From Azophilus sp965221465 (GTDB lineage: Bacteria; Pseudomonadota; Gammaproteobacteria; Pseudomonadales; Azotimanducaceae), in contig OZ244892.1 of the NCBI GenBank assembly GCA_965221465.1, forward strand, positions 1,798,001 to 1,862,000: 64,000 bases of DNA. Reading direction: 5' to 3'. Within the stretch, counting starts at the first letter, position 1; each line of letters begins with the position of its first letter. The notes below the pieces were generated by a model. That model ran no database searches. It saw nothing but the letters and a program-made list of their open reading frames with translations, and had not been told where the DNA came from. This document shows, piece after piece, positions 26,055 to 35,418 of the stretch. The position numbers and the translations under genes were made by a program.

Positions 26055-26957
26055 CTATTCATCGGCAGAAGCAGCTTGCGCGCCCGGCCGGGATGGAAGC
26101 ACCGTCGACAACCACTCGTCGATCACGGCGCCCTGCACATCCGGGGCGGCGCCGTCCAGGTGATTTTTGCCAGGGACAATCCGCACATCCCAACCCGCAG
26201 CTTCCAGCTCGGCGCGGTTGCGAATCACCACCTCCCCCATGTGGGTCAGCGGCTCGCCGTTCAGCGTGGGCAGGTCTCGATCGCCGATCCAGTTGAGCCG
26301 CGGGATCGTCAGCGCATCCTGAACGAGCCGGTCGTCGAAGCTCTGCAGCCCTTCGTAGTAGGTCAGAAACTGCCGGCCGTTCTCGGGCGAATTCGATTGC
26401 AGGCCATACAGGCTTGCAGGCCCGCTGGCCATGGTGCGGGTCGTGGTGAGCATGTCGTCGTAGATGCCGTCCATCACCGGGAAACCGCCGCAGACCAGTG
26501 CCGTCATGCGATCGCTGCGCAGCGCCAGTTGCAGCCCGGTGACGCAGCCCCAGGAAAACCCCGCATAGGCGAATTGCTGCGCTCCGGCCGCATCCGCGAT
26601 CGCCAGGTAATCGCGGGCCACCGCCGAAGGAGTCAGCGTGTACAGTTTCGGCTCGATGCCCGGGTACTCGATGAAGATCAGCCGGTACTTCGAGCCCAGG
26701 GTATCGATATAGGCCTGTTTGGCCCGGGCCATCAACTCCAACGCTTCCGGCACCAGCTTCTGGCCCGGACTTGCCGCCAAGGCCCGCGGTGCTGCCGTGC
26801 CCGGGCCCATGAACAGGAAGTGCTCGCCGCTGCCGTGCACTTCGAAGTAGATGGTCGAGCCGTCGTGGGCAATGGCCTGCCCCGCCTCGGCAAGCGCCGA
26901 AGCGCTCGACAGACACAGAGTCAGCACCCCCGCCAAATGCCGGATTCCGTTGCTCAT
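26055..26957 (-). CDS. alpha/beta hydrolase, exported
   Basis: A 300-residue hydrolase with a signal peptide (LTLCLSSASALAEA). The fold is supported by HGSGEHFLFMGPGT for the first strands, the nucleophile elbow AGFSWGCVTGLQLAL with Ser, and a C-terminal VPGKNHLDG for the His. The ATG follows GGAGGAACGACC. No specific substrate is indicated. It lies between the TonB receptor gene and the tannase-like gene, all on the minus strand, so transport of an ester or related compound is a possible theme. Confidence 0.82.
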   Translation of the reverse strand: MSNGIRHLAGVLTLCLSSASALAEAGQAIAHDGSTIYFEVHGSGEHFLFMGPGTAAPRALAASPGQKLVPEALELMARAKQAYIDTLGSKYRLIFIEYPGIEPKLYTLTPSAVARDYLAIADAAGAQQFAYAGFSWGCVTGLQLALRSDRMTALVCGGFPVMDGIYDDMLTTTRTMASGPASLYGLQSNSPENGRQFLTYYEGLQSFDDRLVQDALTIPRLNWIGDRDLPTLNGEPLTHMGEVVIRNRAELEAAGWDVRIVPGKNHLDGAAPDVQGAVIDEWLSTVLPSRPGAQAASADE

Positions 26958-27075
26958 GGTCGTTCCTCCAGACCGATCAGAGGCGACGAATCGCCGATGA
27001 ATGCCAACATTGACGTCAACGCGGACCCGTCGCCATCGCCAATGGAGCGGCCGGCAATGCCGGCGCCCCGTTCTC

Positions 27076-29232
27076 TCAGAAGTGCATCCGGGCCGTCAGG
27101 CCGATGGTTCTCGGTTGCTGCAACACATACTCGAGCAGCGTCGCAATCGGCACGCCGAGCTGCTGTTCCTCGTTCGTCAGGTTTTCGCCGAAAACGTACA
27201 GGCTCCAGTTCTGTAACGTCCAGCCGACGCGCGCATTCAGCGTCTTGATGCCCTCGGCGATCACCCGCTCTTCGGCGTAACCGAACCCGCGGACGCTGGT
27301 GATCTGATCGTCCTGGAAAAAGTAGTCTAGCCGGGCGTGGCCGCCGACATCGCCCCACCAATCGAAACTGTAATCTGCGGCCAGCGAGAGTGTGTATTCC
27401 GGCACGCCGTCCATGGGGTCGCCGGCGATGTGCGTCGTGCCGGGTCTCGTGTACTTGCCGTCGTTCAGCCCATAGGTGGCGCGCATGAAAAAGCTGTCGG
27501 TGAAGTTGAGCGTCGCCGAAACTTCAATGCCCTGCACCTCCGCCCTGCCGCCGTTGTTGAACGCCTGCAACCCCAGCGGATTGGGCGCATAGACCTGTAC
27601 GTTCTTGTACTTGGTGAGAAAGGCGGCAACTTCGAAATCGAGCGTGCCCTCGCCGACCACCCCTTTCGCACCGACCTCCCAGGTGGTGAGTTCTTCGGGG
27701 TCGAAGGTGTTCTGGCCAATGCCGAACAGTTCCAGATCGAAGAACTGGATGCCCCCGGAACGAAAACCGTCGGCGTAGCTCGCATAAGCCACCAGATCGT
27801 CCGTGAGGTTGTACTTGAGCACGAAGCGTAGCGCCACCTTGTCGTTGTCCACGGTATCGACCACGCCGATCGGCGCACCGAACTGCGAGACGATGTTTGT
27901 CGAATCCCGGGTATCTTCGTAGTAGCGAATACCGGCGATTGCTTCCAGCCGGTCTACCACCGCCGTCATTTCGCCGAAAACCGCCCAGGACTCGGTGAAT
28001 ATGTTGAGTTCGCCGCCAAGCGCTTCCGGGACGGGCACGCTGGGGTCCGGGTGATACTGCGTGAACAGCGGCGCCAGGTGCTTGGAATCCTTGTAGAACC
28101 CGCCGGCAGTCAGGTGAAACACCTCGCCCAATGCCAGGTTGATGCGCAATTCCTGGGTAAACGTCTCCATGACCTGGTCGAGCGAGTAACCGATGGCGGT
28201 AATCGGGTTCGCCACGCTGGGTGCATTGCCGAAGATTGGCGCCAGGTCGGTGGTGCCGGGGAAGAGCGTCTCGACAAACAGTTTGAAGCCGGAAATGTCC
28301 AGGGAATTGAACACGGTCCGGTGCTGATAGCCGGTGGAACTGACGACGTCCACGAGGCCGAAATCCCAGTTCAGCACCAGGTTGGCGATGTCGTAGTTGA
28401 TTTCGTTCGGAAACGGTATGAAATAGTTCGAAGTGAAATCGAGATTGCTGTAGCCGAGCATCGGTATTTCGCTCTCGTAGTGCTGATAGAGAAGCTCGGC
28501 GTGGAAGCTCTCGGCCGGTTGCAGCCGAGCCTTGGCGCGCACGAACCAGCGGTCCCGTGCATTGGCGTCGTCGCCGCCGAAGCGGTTGTCCACCCAGCCC
28601 GGGCCTTCCTCCCAGTAACCCGCGAGGCGCAGGCCGAAGACGTCCGAACCGATGGGCACATTGCCGGCCGCAAAGGCGCGCACGCCTTCGCCGCCCCGGT
28701 CGACGGTACGCGCGCTCACCTCCATCGCACCGTCGACTTCGCCTGCCGTCGGCCCCTTGGTGATATACCGTACCGTGCCGCCGATGGAGCCCTCGCCGTA
28801 AAGGGTGCCCTGGGGCCCTTTCAGCACTTCGACACGCTCGATGTCCACGAGTGGAAAGTCGATGCCGTAGCCGCTCGTTTCCGTATTGACGGTCATTTCG
28901 TCGACGTAACGCCCGACCACCGGCAGCAGGCTTCCCGGCGGCGAAACGGCCCGGATCCTGATGGTTTCCGAGGCTCCTGCCAGCGAACTCACGGTAAGGC
29001 TCGGAACCGTGGTCTGAAGCTCGGAGAGGTCTACCGCGCCCATCGCGGCGACATCTTCGGCCGTGACCGCGCTCACTGCCATGGGCACGTCCTTCAGCGC
29101 CTGGTCGCGCTTCTGGGCGGTGACGATGATCTCCTCGATCGCCGCATCGTCCTCGGCAAATGCGGAAACGGCGGCAGACGCGGCGACGATGGCCGCGGCC
29201 CACAACATGGTAAGACAACGAATGACCTTCAT
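27076..29232 (-). CDS. TonB-dependent outer-membrane receptor
   Basis: A 718-residue receptor with signal peptide (WAAAIVAASAAVSAFA), TonB-box region EEIIVTAQKRDQALKDVP, plug domain with SETIRIRAVSP, VEVLKGPQGTLYGEGSIGGT and then a 22-strand barrel ending in the family signature RTIGLTARMHF. Its size and the VTAQKR box fit the group found in marine and sphingomonad-like heterotrophs that take up carbohydrates, aromatics or peptides rather than siderophores. The ATG at 29232 is behind GGGGAGTG; a longer open frame upstream is non-coding. A perfect TATAAT lies at 29255-29260. Confidence 0.95.
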   Translation of the reverse strand: MKVIRCLTMLWAAAIVAASAAVSAFAEDDAAIEEIIVTAQKRDQALKDVPMAVSAVTAEDVAAMGAVDLSELQTTVPSLTVSSLAGASETIRIRAVSPPGSLLPVVGRYVDEMTVNTETSGYGIDFPLVDIERVEVLKGPQGTLYGEGSIGGTVRYITKGPTAGEVDGAMEVSARTVDRGGEGVRAFAAGNVPIGSDVFGLRLAGYWEEGPGWVDNRFGGDDANARDRWFVRAKARLQPAESFHAELLYQHYESEIPMLGYSNLDFTSNYFIPFPNEINYDIANLVLNWDFGLVDVVSSTGYQHRTVFNSLDISGFKLFVETLFPGTTDLAPIFGNAPSVANPITAIGYSLDQVMETFTQELRINLALGEVFHLTAGGFYKDSKHLAPLFTQYHPDPSVPVPEALGGELNIFTESWAVFGEMTAVVDRLEAIAGIRYYEDTRDSTNIVSQFGAPIGVVDTVDNDKVALRFVLKYNLTDDLVAYASYADGFRSGGIQFFDLELFGIGQNTFDPEELTTWEVGAKGVVGEGTLDFEVAAFLTKYKNVQVYAPNPLGLQAFNNGGRAEVQGIEVSATLNFTDSFFMRATYGLNDGKYTRPGTTHIAGDPMDGVPEYTLSLAADYSFDWWGDVGGHARLDYFFQDDQITSVRGFGYAEERVIAEGIKTLNARVGWTLQNWSLYVFGENLTNEEQQLGVPIATLLEYVLQQPRTIGLTARMHF

Positions 29233-29644
29233 GGAAACACTCCCCAAGCAGTTGATTATAAAGCGTTCATTGATTCGGAACCGAAGCTTCGATCCGGCGC
29301 CGAGAACCGGTATGCGGTACGTGCATGCGGCGCACCAGGCGGCGGCGCTTACCGCTACGATAGGTGCAAGCACGAGCCCAAACAGCGCCGCATACACGCA
29401 CCGCACACCGGTTCTCTCCCAGCGGCCCGGCGCGCCGGGCTAGAATCTATCACACAATCTCCTTTGCGCCCCTTGCGCCAGATTCCGGAATCATGGACTT
29501 CGAGACAGGGAGACGCAGCCGGGGCGATTGCCCTCAATGGATCGCAATCGGGCGTTCGTCGCCGGCCTCCGACGGGCCAGCGCCTACCGACAAATCGGGG
29601 ACGCAACGCCGTCGGCGGGCGACGCCCGGCCGAAGCAAAGGCGG
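29233..29644. other. intergenic leader of the TonB receptor
   Basis: These 412 bases lie between two minus-strand genes. Besides a TATAAT (29255-29260) close to the receptor start, a 16-bp perfect GC palindrome GCCCGGCGCGCCGGGC is at 29425-29440. I see no open frame with coding character. Confidence 0.5.
29255..29260 (-). promoter_or_regulatory. candidate -10 box for the TonB receptor
   Basis: Reads TATAAT on the minus strand, 22 bases before the ATG. No good -35 lies 16-18 bases upstream (the region reads CGGTTCCGAATC), so activation by a regulator may be needed. The implied leader is only about 15 bases and holds the GGGGAG ribosome site. Confidence 0.4.
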
Positions 29645-30460
29645 TCAACCGGCCTCGCGCTCCCAGACCAGCGGGTACTGTTCGCTGTCCAGCCGGTCGC
29701 CGTCCGTGAGCAGGCTGTTGCGCAGGCCCTTGTTGGTGCCCGGGCGGCCGGAATAGGTGGCATCGTCGCCCGTGTAACGCACCGTGTAACCGCGCCGGCG
29801 CACCGTGTCGCTGGCATTGCCGCCGGCGCCGTGCAGCACCAGCGCGTGAAAGGCATAGACATCGCCCGGTTCGAGATCGAAGCTGAAAATGTCGTAGTCG
29901 TCCCGCGCCGACTGCACGTCGGGCACCGTCTCGTAATCCGGGTTGCGCTCGTAGTCGTCCGTCACGGTCCGGCCGAATACCTCCGGCTGAAAGAAGCGCC
30001 CCCACCGATGCGAACCGCGCACGAACTCAACCGCGCCGGTATCGGCAGTGGTGTGGTCCAGAGCCACCCAGAACGACAGAATCTGGTAGCCATCGACGGG
30101 CCAGTAGGGCTGGTCGTTATGCCAGCGGGTGCGATTGACCGTGCCCGGCTCCTTCACGAAAAGCTGGTCGTAGAGCAGGTTGATGCGGTGGCAGCCGAGT
30201 ATTTCGGCAGCGAGGCGCGGCAGCGGCGATTCGAAGCAGAAGCGCCGAAAGCCTTCGTGGAATTCCCAGGTGCGCAGGTTGCCGTGAAACCGGCCCTTGC
30301 CGTCGTCCGGCTCGTAGCCGTGATAGAACGGCCCCGGGTCGGCTATGTCTGCCTCGATCGAACGGGCCAGAATCTGCCGCCACTCGTCGTTTACCACGCC
30401 CCGCAATGCGATGGCGCCGTCCGCGTGAAACGCGTCGATATCGCTTGGGCTCAATTGCAT
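29645..30460 (-). CDS. phytanoyl-CoA dioxygenase (PhyH) family protein
   Basis: A 271-residue Fe(II)/2-oxoglutarate dioxygenase homologue. The facial triad is visible as HND in TRWHNDQPYWPVDGY and the distal His in VLHGAGGNAS; the 2-oxoglutarate Arg follows in RRRGYTVRY. The N-terminus LSPSDIDAFHADGAIALRG is typical of the family. The ATG at 30460 has GGGAAACGGGA before it; an ATG seven codons upstream is an alternative. Cytosolic, no signal peptide. Its substrate is unknown; PhyH proteins hydroxylate acyl-CoAs, phosphonates, amino acids or mercaptohistidines. Confidence 0.88.
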   Translation of the reverse strand: MQLSPSDIDAFHADGAIALRGVVNDEWRQILARSIEADIADPGPFYHGYEPDDGKGRFHGNLRTWEFHEGFRRFCFESPLPRLAAEILGCHRINLLYDQLFVKEPGTVNRTRWHNDQPYWPVDGYQILSFWVALDHTTADTGAVEFVRGSHRWGRFFQPEVFGRTVTDDYERNPDYETVPDVQSARDDYDIFSFDLEPGDVYAFHALVLHGAGGNASDTVRRRGYTVRYTGDDATYSGRPGTNKGLRNSLLTDGDRLDSEQYPLVWEREAG

Positions 30461-30899
30461 TCCCGTTTCCCGAAACCCCATTTGCCGGCCGGAACGAATC
30501 GCTTCGGCATCGGCATGGCACGACTGCGGGCCGCGACTGCTGGCTGTGCCAGTCGCCCCGAAACGCGACCGCCCCGTAACATAAAGGACACGGTCGTTCC
30601 GTGCCACCCCGAATCGACATGCGAGGGCAAACACCATTCTGCGCCAAGAGCCCGGACCTTGGCCGATTCCCCCGGTCGCGGGTCGGGCCGTCGACCAAGT
30701 GGAACCTGCTCCCGTTCATCGCCAGGTCACCGGGGCCCTGGATCGCGCCGATTGGCCATCGACCGCAACCCGAATGGCACTTCCGGGTCTGTGGGCGGGC
30801 TAACGAGTTGCGTCTATTCTATTCCTGAACGAGCCCGGCACCAGCCACGGCAGTTTCGAGGTACGGCACAACAGCCGCAGACTACAGGAGACCTTTGCA
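30461..30899. other. divergent intergenic region
   Basis: These 439 bases separate the divergent PhyH-like and S9 peptidase genes. Short open frames exist but none has a ribosome site or recognisable product. No confident promoter was found; TATTCT near 30814-30819 is a weak -10 candidate toward the peptidase. Confidence 0.5.
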
Positions 30900-33449
30900 G
30901 TGCAGTCACACGTCCAGCCCGCCTTTCGACCTCTGCCCGTCCGACCTCTGCCCGTCCGAAATCTGCCCGTCCGAACTCTGAGTGTCATCGGCATCTGCGT
31001 GCTTGCGCTCACGGGTTGCGCTCAGCCCGACCGGAGCGACGCAGACATCCCCCAAACCGGGGCGCTGACCGCGGCCGACTACCTGGCCGCAGCGGCACTG
31101 CTCGAGGGCAACGTGGCCGGACTCGTGAAAAATGCGAGTGTCGAACCGCACTGGCTTGGCGATACCGGCCGCTTCTGGTATCGGCGGGATACGGATGCGG
31201 GCCATGAATACGTCGTTTTCGATTCGGCCGCCCGGGAAAAAACCTGGGCCTTCGATCACGATGCTGCAGCGGCCGCCATCGGCGAAGCGCTCTACCTCGA
31301 CGAGCCCCTCGATGCAACGAGCCTGCCGCTGGGTTCCCTGTCGCTGGCCGATGACTTGTCGAGCCTGCAGGCGGACATTGGAAGCGGTGCTGCATCGCAG
31401 AAAGTGACTTGCAGCCTGCAACCCATGTCCTGCCGTTCTGCACCGGCTTCTGCTGCCAAGGCCCACCGGCTGATCTCTCCGGATGCCCGCTACGCGGTTT
31501 TCGCCAGGGACGACAATCTCCACATCATCGATTTCGAGACCGGCGAGGAGCGCCCGTTGACCACCGACGGCCTGCCCGGGCTGTCCTACGGCAAGTGGCC
31601 CGACACTTCGCTGATCACCATACCGCGCAGAAAGACCGACTGGCCGCTGCCGCCCTACATGACGGCCTTCTCGCCCGACAGCCGCTACCTGATCGCCTCC
31701 CGGGTCGACGAGCGTCGCCTGCCGGCAATGCCCTTCGTCGAATGGGTTCCAACGGACGGCTCGCGCCGGCCGGTCGTGCACGACGTGCGCATGCCGATGG
31801 CGGGGGATGCCGAAACGCTCGAGATCGGTTTCCTGGCAATCGATATCGAAACCGGCGCCGCGGCGCGCATCGAGCTGCCCGAAGGTCACCAGGTAAACGG
31901 CCTGCTGGACGCCGGCGTGCTCGGCTGGAGCACCGCACGCAGCCAGGCATTCATGGTGGTCTCGACGGTCGATGCCCAGTCCGCCGCGCTCGTTCGGGTC
32001 GACCTCGCCACCGGCAAGTCCGTGCCCGTGATCGAAGAAACCAGCGCGGTTCGCGTCGAGCCCAATACCCTGATGTACAACCGCCCCAACATCCGCCTGC
32101 TCGGCGACGGCGACGAAGTGGTCTGGTATTCCGACCGCAGCGGCTGGGGCCACCTTTACCTGCACGATGCGCAGACCGGGGAACTCGAGGGCGCCATCAC
32201 ATCCGGGGAATGGTCGGTATTCGACATCCACGCACTGGACGAGAACGCCCGGGAAATCTATTTCACCGCCGGGGGCCGCGAAGCCGGACGCGATCCCTAC
32301 TACCGACACCTGTACCGGGCTTCGCTGGACGGCGGCGCTCCCTTCCTGCTGACCGACGACAACGCCGATCACATGATCCCTGCAGACCCGATACCGCTGT
32401 TCACGGCGCTGTACGGACGCGCAGCCGCCGAGCCGTTCGTACGCCCGGACCTGGGTCTCGCCATCGACACCTGGTCCACCGTCGACCGACCGCCGGTAAC
32501 CGTGCTGCGTTCCACCCGGGACGGCAGCGTCATCGCCGAACTGGAACGGGCCGATGCCGGCGACCTCCTTGCCGCCGGCTGGCAGCCCCCGGTGCGCCAG
32601 GTGGTCAAGGCGGCCGACGGCGAAACCGATATCGCCACCGTCTACTACGCACCGATGCGCGAACTGCCGGGCGGCCGGCACCCGGTCATCGATGCGGCTT
32701 ATGGCGGGCCCCAGGTCTACGTGGCCCCCCGCAACTTCATGGAGGCGCATCGGGTGGGGAACCCCGTTGGCGAAAGCGCCCTCGCCCGCCTCGGCTTCGC
32801 CGTCGCCGTCACCGATGCGCGGGGCACACCCGCACGCGGCAACGCCTTCCGCAACGCCGGATACCCGGAGTTCACGCAAGTCGGCGTCGACGACCACATC
32901 GCCGCCATCCGGCAACTGGCCGGACACTACCCGGAAATCGACCTCGAACGGGCCGGCGTCTACGGCTGGTCCTGGGGCGGCACCTTCGCTGCACAGGCCA
33001 TCCTGAGCCGTCCCGGTTTTTTCGACGTTGCCGTTTCCGGGGCCGGCGTCTACGACTACGCGGCGAACTATCCGGGCTTCGAACCAATGACGGGCGCACC
33101 GGTCTACGCAGACGGCTCGCCGGTGCGCACCGCGCCGGACGAGTACCCGGCCAACTGGGCGCCCCTGGACGTCACGGCACTCGCCGGCAACCTGAACGGA
33201 CACCTGCTGCTGGTCTACGGCGACCTGGACGAGAACGTGCCCCCAGTGCAGGCCTTCCGGCTGATCGATGCCCTGATTGCAGCCGGCAAACCCTACGACC
33301 TGCTGGCGCTGCCGAACCGAACCCACGGCGCCGCGCGGGAGAGTTATGTCATCCAGCGAACCTGGGACTATTTCGTCCGGCACCTGATCGGCATGGAACC
33401 GCCCCGGGACGTCACGGTGACCCACGGCCCGGCGACACCGTTCCTGTGA
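30900..33449 (+). CDS. S9 family DPP4-like serine peptidase, lipoprotein
   Basis: An 849-residue paralogue of the peptidase at 6649-9069. The lipobox LALTGC gives Cys40. The propeller domain carries the same hallmark YFTAGGREAGRDPYYRHLY; the hydrolase domain has nucleophile motif YGWSWGGTFAAQA, Asp in YGDLDENVPP and His in PNRTHGAARE. GWSWGG is nearer to typical DPP4 (GWSYGG) than the paralogue's GASFGG. The start is a GTG nine bases after AGGAG. Its first 27 residues contain the in-frame repeat RPLPV-RPLPV-RNLPV encoded by a 15-bp tandem DNA repeat, placing extra Arg in the signal N-region. It likely trims Xaa-Pro dipeptides at the cell envelope. Confidence 0.92.
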   Translation: MQSHVQPAFRPLPVRPLPVRNLPVRTLSVIGICVLALTGCAQPDRSDADIPQTGALTAADYLAAAALLEGNVAGLVKNASVEPHWLGDTGRFWYRRDTDAGHEYVVFDSAAREKTWAFDHDAAAAAIGEALYLDEPLDATSLPLGSLSLADDLSSLQADIGSGAASQKVTCSLQPMSCRSAPASAAKAHRLISPDARYAVFARDDNLHIIDFETGEERPLTTDGLPGLSYGKWPDTSLITIPRRKTDWPLPPYMTAFSPDSRYLIASRVDERRLPAMPFVEWVPTDGSRRPVVHDVRMPMAGDAETLEIGFLAIDIETGAAARIELPEGHQVNGLLDAGVLGWSTARSQAFMVVSTVDAQSAALVRVDLATGKSVPVIEETSAVRVEPNTLMYNRPNIRLLGDGDEVVWYSDRSGWGHLYLHDAQTGELEGAITSGEWSVFDIHALDENAREIYFTAGGREAGRDPYYRHLYRASLDGGAPFLLTDDNADHMIPADPIPLFTALYGRAAAEPFVRPDLGLAIDTWSTVDRPPVTVLRSTRDGSVIAELERADAGDLLAAGWQPPVRQVVKAADGETDIATVYYAPMRELPGGRHPVIDAAYGGPQVYVAPRNFMEAHRVGNPVGESALARLGFAVAVTDARGTPARGNAFRNAGYPEFTQVGVDDHIAAIRQLAGHYPEIDLERAGVYGWSWGGTFAAQAILSRPGFFDVAVSGAGVYDYAANYPGFEPMTGAPVYADGSPVRTAPDEYPANWAPLDVTALAGNLNGHLLLVYGDLDENVPPVQAFRLIDALIAAGKPYDLLALPNRTHGAARESYVIQRTWDYFVRHLIGMEPPRDVTVTHGPATPFL
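30929..30973. repeat. 15-bp tandem repeat in signal peptide region
   Basis: Three consecutive units of ACCTCTGCCCGTCCG (units 1 and 2 identical, unit 3 with one change plus an A), then a degenerate fourth unit to about 30988. They are in frame and encode RPLPV, RPLPV, RNLPV, RTLSV. Confidence 0.9.
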
Positions 33450-33498
33450 GGCGACAACCTTACAGTTTCCACTGCACCCCACTGAAAGGAAACGAATC

Positions 33499-34038
33499 AT
33501 GAAGCAATCGTTGAATCCGGCCATCGCCCTGGTAACCCTGGCCCTGCTCTGGCAGGCATCGGCAACACCGGTTCCTGCCCAGGCCGACACGGCGGAAACG
33601 GTCGATCTCAGTCTGGTATCACATAGCGCCGTCACCATTGCCGCCCCGCCCGAACGCATCTGGCCGCACATCGTCGATCCCGACGACTGGAAGGCCGGCG
33701 CGCAGCTTCTGCCCATCGAAGGCAGCGAACACCGTTTCAAGGCGGTGATGCCGGGGCAGCCGGATACGGCGCTTTTCCACGTCACCAACGTCGAATTCGA
33801 CCCTCCCGCCAGACGCACCATCCGGTTGAACGCACTGGATGGCGCCCTGATCGGCTTCGCGTCCTGGGAATTGACACCGACGGCAGGCGGGACGCGTGTC
33901 GCCTACCACGTCTACAGCCAGCAGGAAGCCCCGGCGGGAGGGGTGGCGTTCGATCGGGAAGCCTACGTGGAAGACAACCGCAAACGCTTCCAGGATGAAC
34001 TGAACCGACTCGAGGAACTGGTGGAACAGCGGGACTGA
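33499..34038 (+). CDS. exported SRPBCC (START-like) domain protein
   Basis: A 179-residue protein with a signal peptide ending near VPAQA. The mature part is an SRPBCC/polyketide-cyclase-like fold: SHSAVTIAAPPERIWPHIVDP, FHVTNVEFDPPARRTI and the C-terminal long helix NRKRFQDELNRLEELVE. Such proteins bind hydrophobic ligands; a secreted form is less common. It starts 49 bases after the S9 peptidase stop with AAAGGA before the ATG, so the two may share a transcript. Ligand unknown. Confidence 0.85.
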   Translation: MKQSLNPAIALVTLALLWQASATPVPAQADTAETVDLSLVSHSAVTIAAPPERIWPHIVDPDDWKAGAQLLPIEGSEHRFKAVMPGQPDTALFHVTNVEFDPPARRTIRLNALDGALIGFASWELTPTAGGTRVAYHVYSQQEAPAGGVAFDREAYVEDNRKRFQDELNRLEELVEQRD

Positions 34039-34213
34039 ATCCGTCCCGGACTTCGTGCTCTACGGTCCGGTCCGGATCGAAACGGGCGGCAATCAGAACC
34101 GGCAACGGCGTGTGCAAGTGCCGTCTCGACGCATACATCGTCGGCGCCGAGCCTGGCGAGCGACGGTCCAGGCGGACTGCCCGCGACACCGACGACACCG
34201 ACGATGAAGACCC

Positions 34214-35413
34214 CTACGACTGACTTCCGGTTTCCGCAAGCACCCGGCGGATCACTTCAATAACGAATTCGGGCGTTTCGTAAGGGAAGTTGTGCCCCGT
34301 GCCGGCGGGTGTGACGATGCGCTGCGAGCGGCTCGATGCCGCCAGGTAGCGTTCGCGCGTCAGCCGGTAGAAGCGGCGCAGGCGCTGTTCGAAGTCGTCC
34401 TGCCCGGCGGCGTCGTTAGCCGCAGCCAGCGTCTCGAAGAAGGGCTCGGCATCGGCCATGTCGCCCGGCGTCACCAGGTACAGCGGCAGATCGCCCAGGT
34501 CTCCGTCGTAGACCACCGTGTCCCACCCGCGCACGGCCATCCCCTCCCGGGACAGTTCATCGAAGATCGATGCACCGGCGACCCGCGCCCGGGTACCGGA
34601 CTCGATCGCGCGCAGCGACGCGATCAGATCGGGCCCGAGCCGTTCCTCCATCAGACTCAGTATCCGCACCGTTTCGGGGTCGGCTGCGGCACTCGAATCG
34701 CCGGCCAGCATTGCCTGGCCGATACCGAACAGGCTCATTACCGCGCTTGCCAGCATGCCGGCCTGCATGTTGCCGAGCACCGGGTTGTAGGGTGCATAGA
34801 CGATGGTATCCGGCGGTGTGGGGTCGAGAAGCACCACGCCGGCGACGAGTTCCGGGTGGCGCCGGGCGACGTTGGCCGCCAGCAGACCGCCGAAGGAATG
34901 CCCGGCCAGCACGTAAGGCGGTTTTTCGCCCGCCCGTTCCAGCACCTCGACCACCTCTTCCGCCTCCAGCGCCGTGGAGCGCGGAAAGGGGCCGGCATCG
35001 CTCCAACCCGAACCCGGACGGTCGATCAGCACCGACCGCGCTTCCTTGCGCAGCGATTCGTGAAGATGGTGCAGATAGAGCCCCGCGCTGTGCCCGCCCG
35101 GCAACCAGACCACCGTCGGCTTGCCGTCGGGTTCCCCCTCCGCCAGGATGTGCATCCGGTAACCGCCGACATCCACGAGTTCCCCCGGCGGCGGATGATC
35201 GGCCCGGGCCGAGCCGGTGCGCACGACATGAACGATCGCGCCCGCCGCCAGAACTACAGCGATGACCAGCACGGCGGTTCCCGAATACCGCCGCCAGCGA
35301 CCGTCGGCGCGATATCCCCAAAACCGGAGCGCACCACCGGCGAGCGCGACGGCGAGTGCAATTGCGAGCCCTGCCCAATCCTGGCTCAGCAATGTGTACA
35401 GGGAGTTGCCCAT
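34214..35413 (-). CDS. membrane-anchored alpha/beta hydrolase
   Basis: A 399-residue protein with two N-terminal hydrophobic segments (residues about 14-32 and 46-63) that anchor an alpha/beta hydrolase. Motifs are VVWLPGGHSAG, the strand SVLIDRPGSGWSD, nucleophile elbow VLAGHSFGGLLAAN with Ser and the C-terminal TPAGTGHNFPYETPE with His. The GSGWSD strand is typical of the haloalkane/proline-peptidase-like group. The gene starts five bases downstream of the small exported protein gene, so the pair is an operon. Substrate unknown. Confidence 0.85.
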   Translation of the reverse strand: MGNSLYTLLSQDWAGLAIALAVALAGGALRFWGYRADGRWRRYSGTAVLVIAVVLAAGAIVHVVRTGSARADHPPPGELVDVGGYRMHILAEGEPDGKPTVVWLPGGHSAGLYLHHLHESLRKEARSVLIDRPGSGWSDAGPFPRSTALEAEEVVEVLERAGEKPPYVLAGHSFGGLLAANVARRHPELVAGVVLLDPTPPDTIVYAPYNPVLGNMQAGMLASAVMSLFGIGQAMLAGDSSAAADPETVRILSLMEERLGPDLIASLRAIESGTRARVAGASIFDELSREGMAVRGWDTVVYDGDLGDLPLYLVTPGDMADAEPFFETLAAANDAAGQDDFEQRLRRFYRLTRERYLAASSRSQRIVTPAGTGHNFPYETPEFVIEVIRRVLAETGSQS

Positions 35414-35418
35414 CGTCG

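Noticed and set aside
29425..29440. GC palindrome as operator or terminator
   Set aside because: A lone 16-bp GC palindrome in G+C-rich DNA, without T-run or second copy, is not evidence enough.
30906..33821. Open frame of about 970 codons antisense to the S9 lipoprotein peptidase
   Set aside because: It spans two real genes on the other strand and has no recognisable domains.
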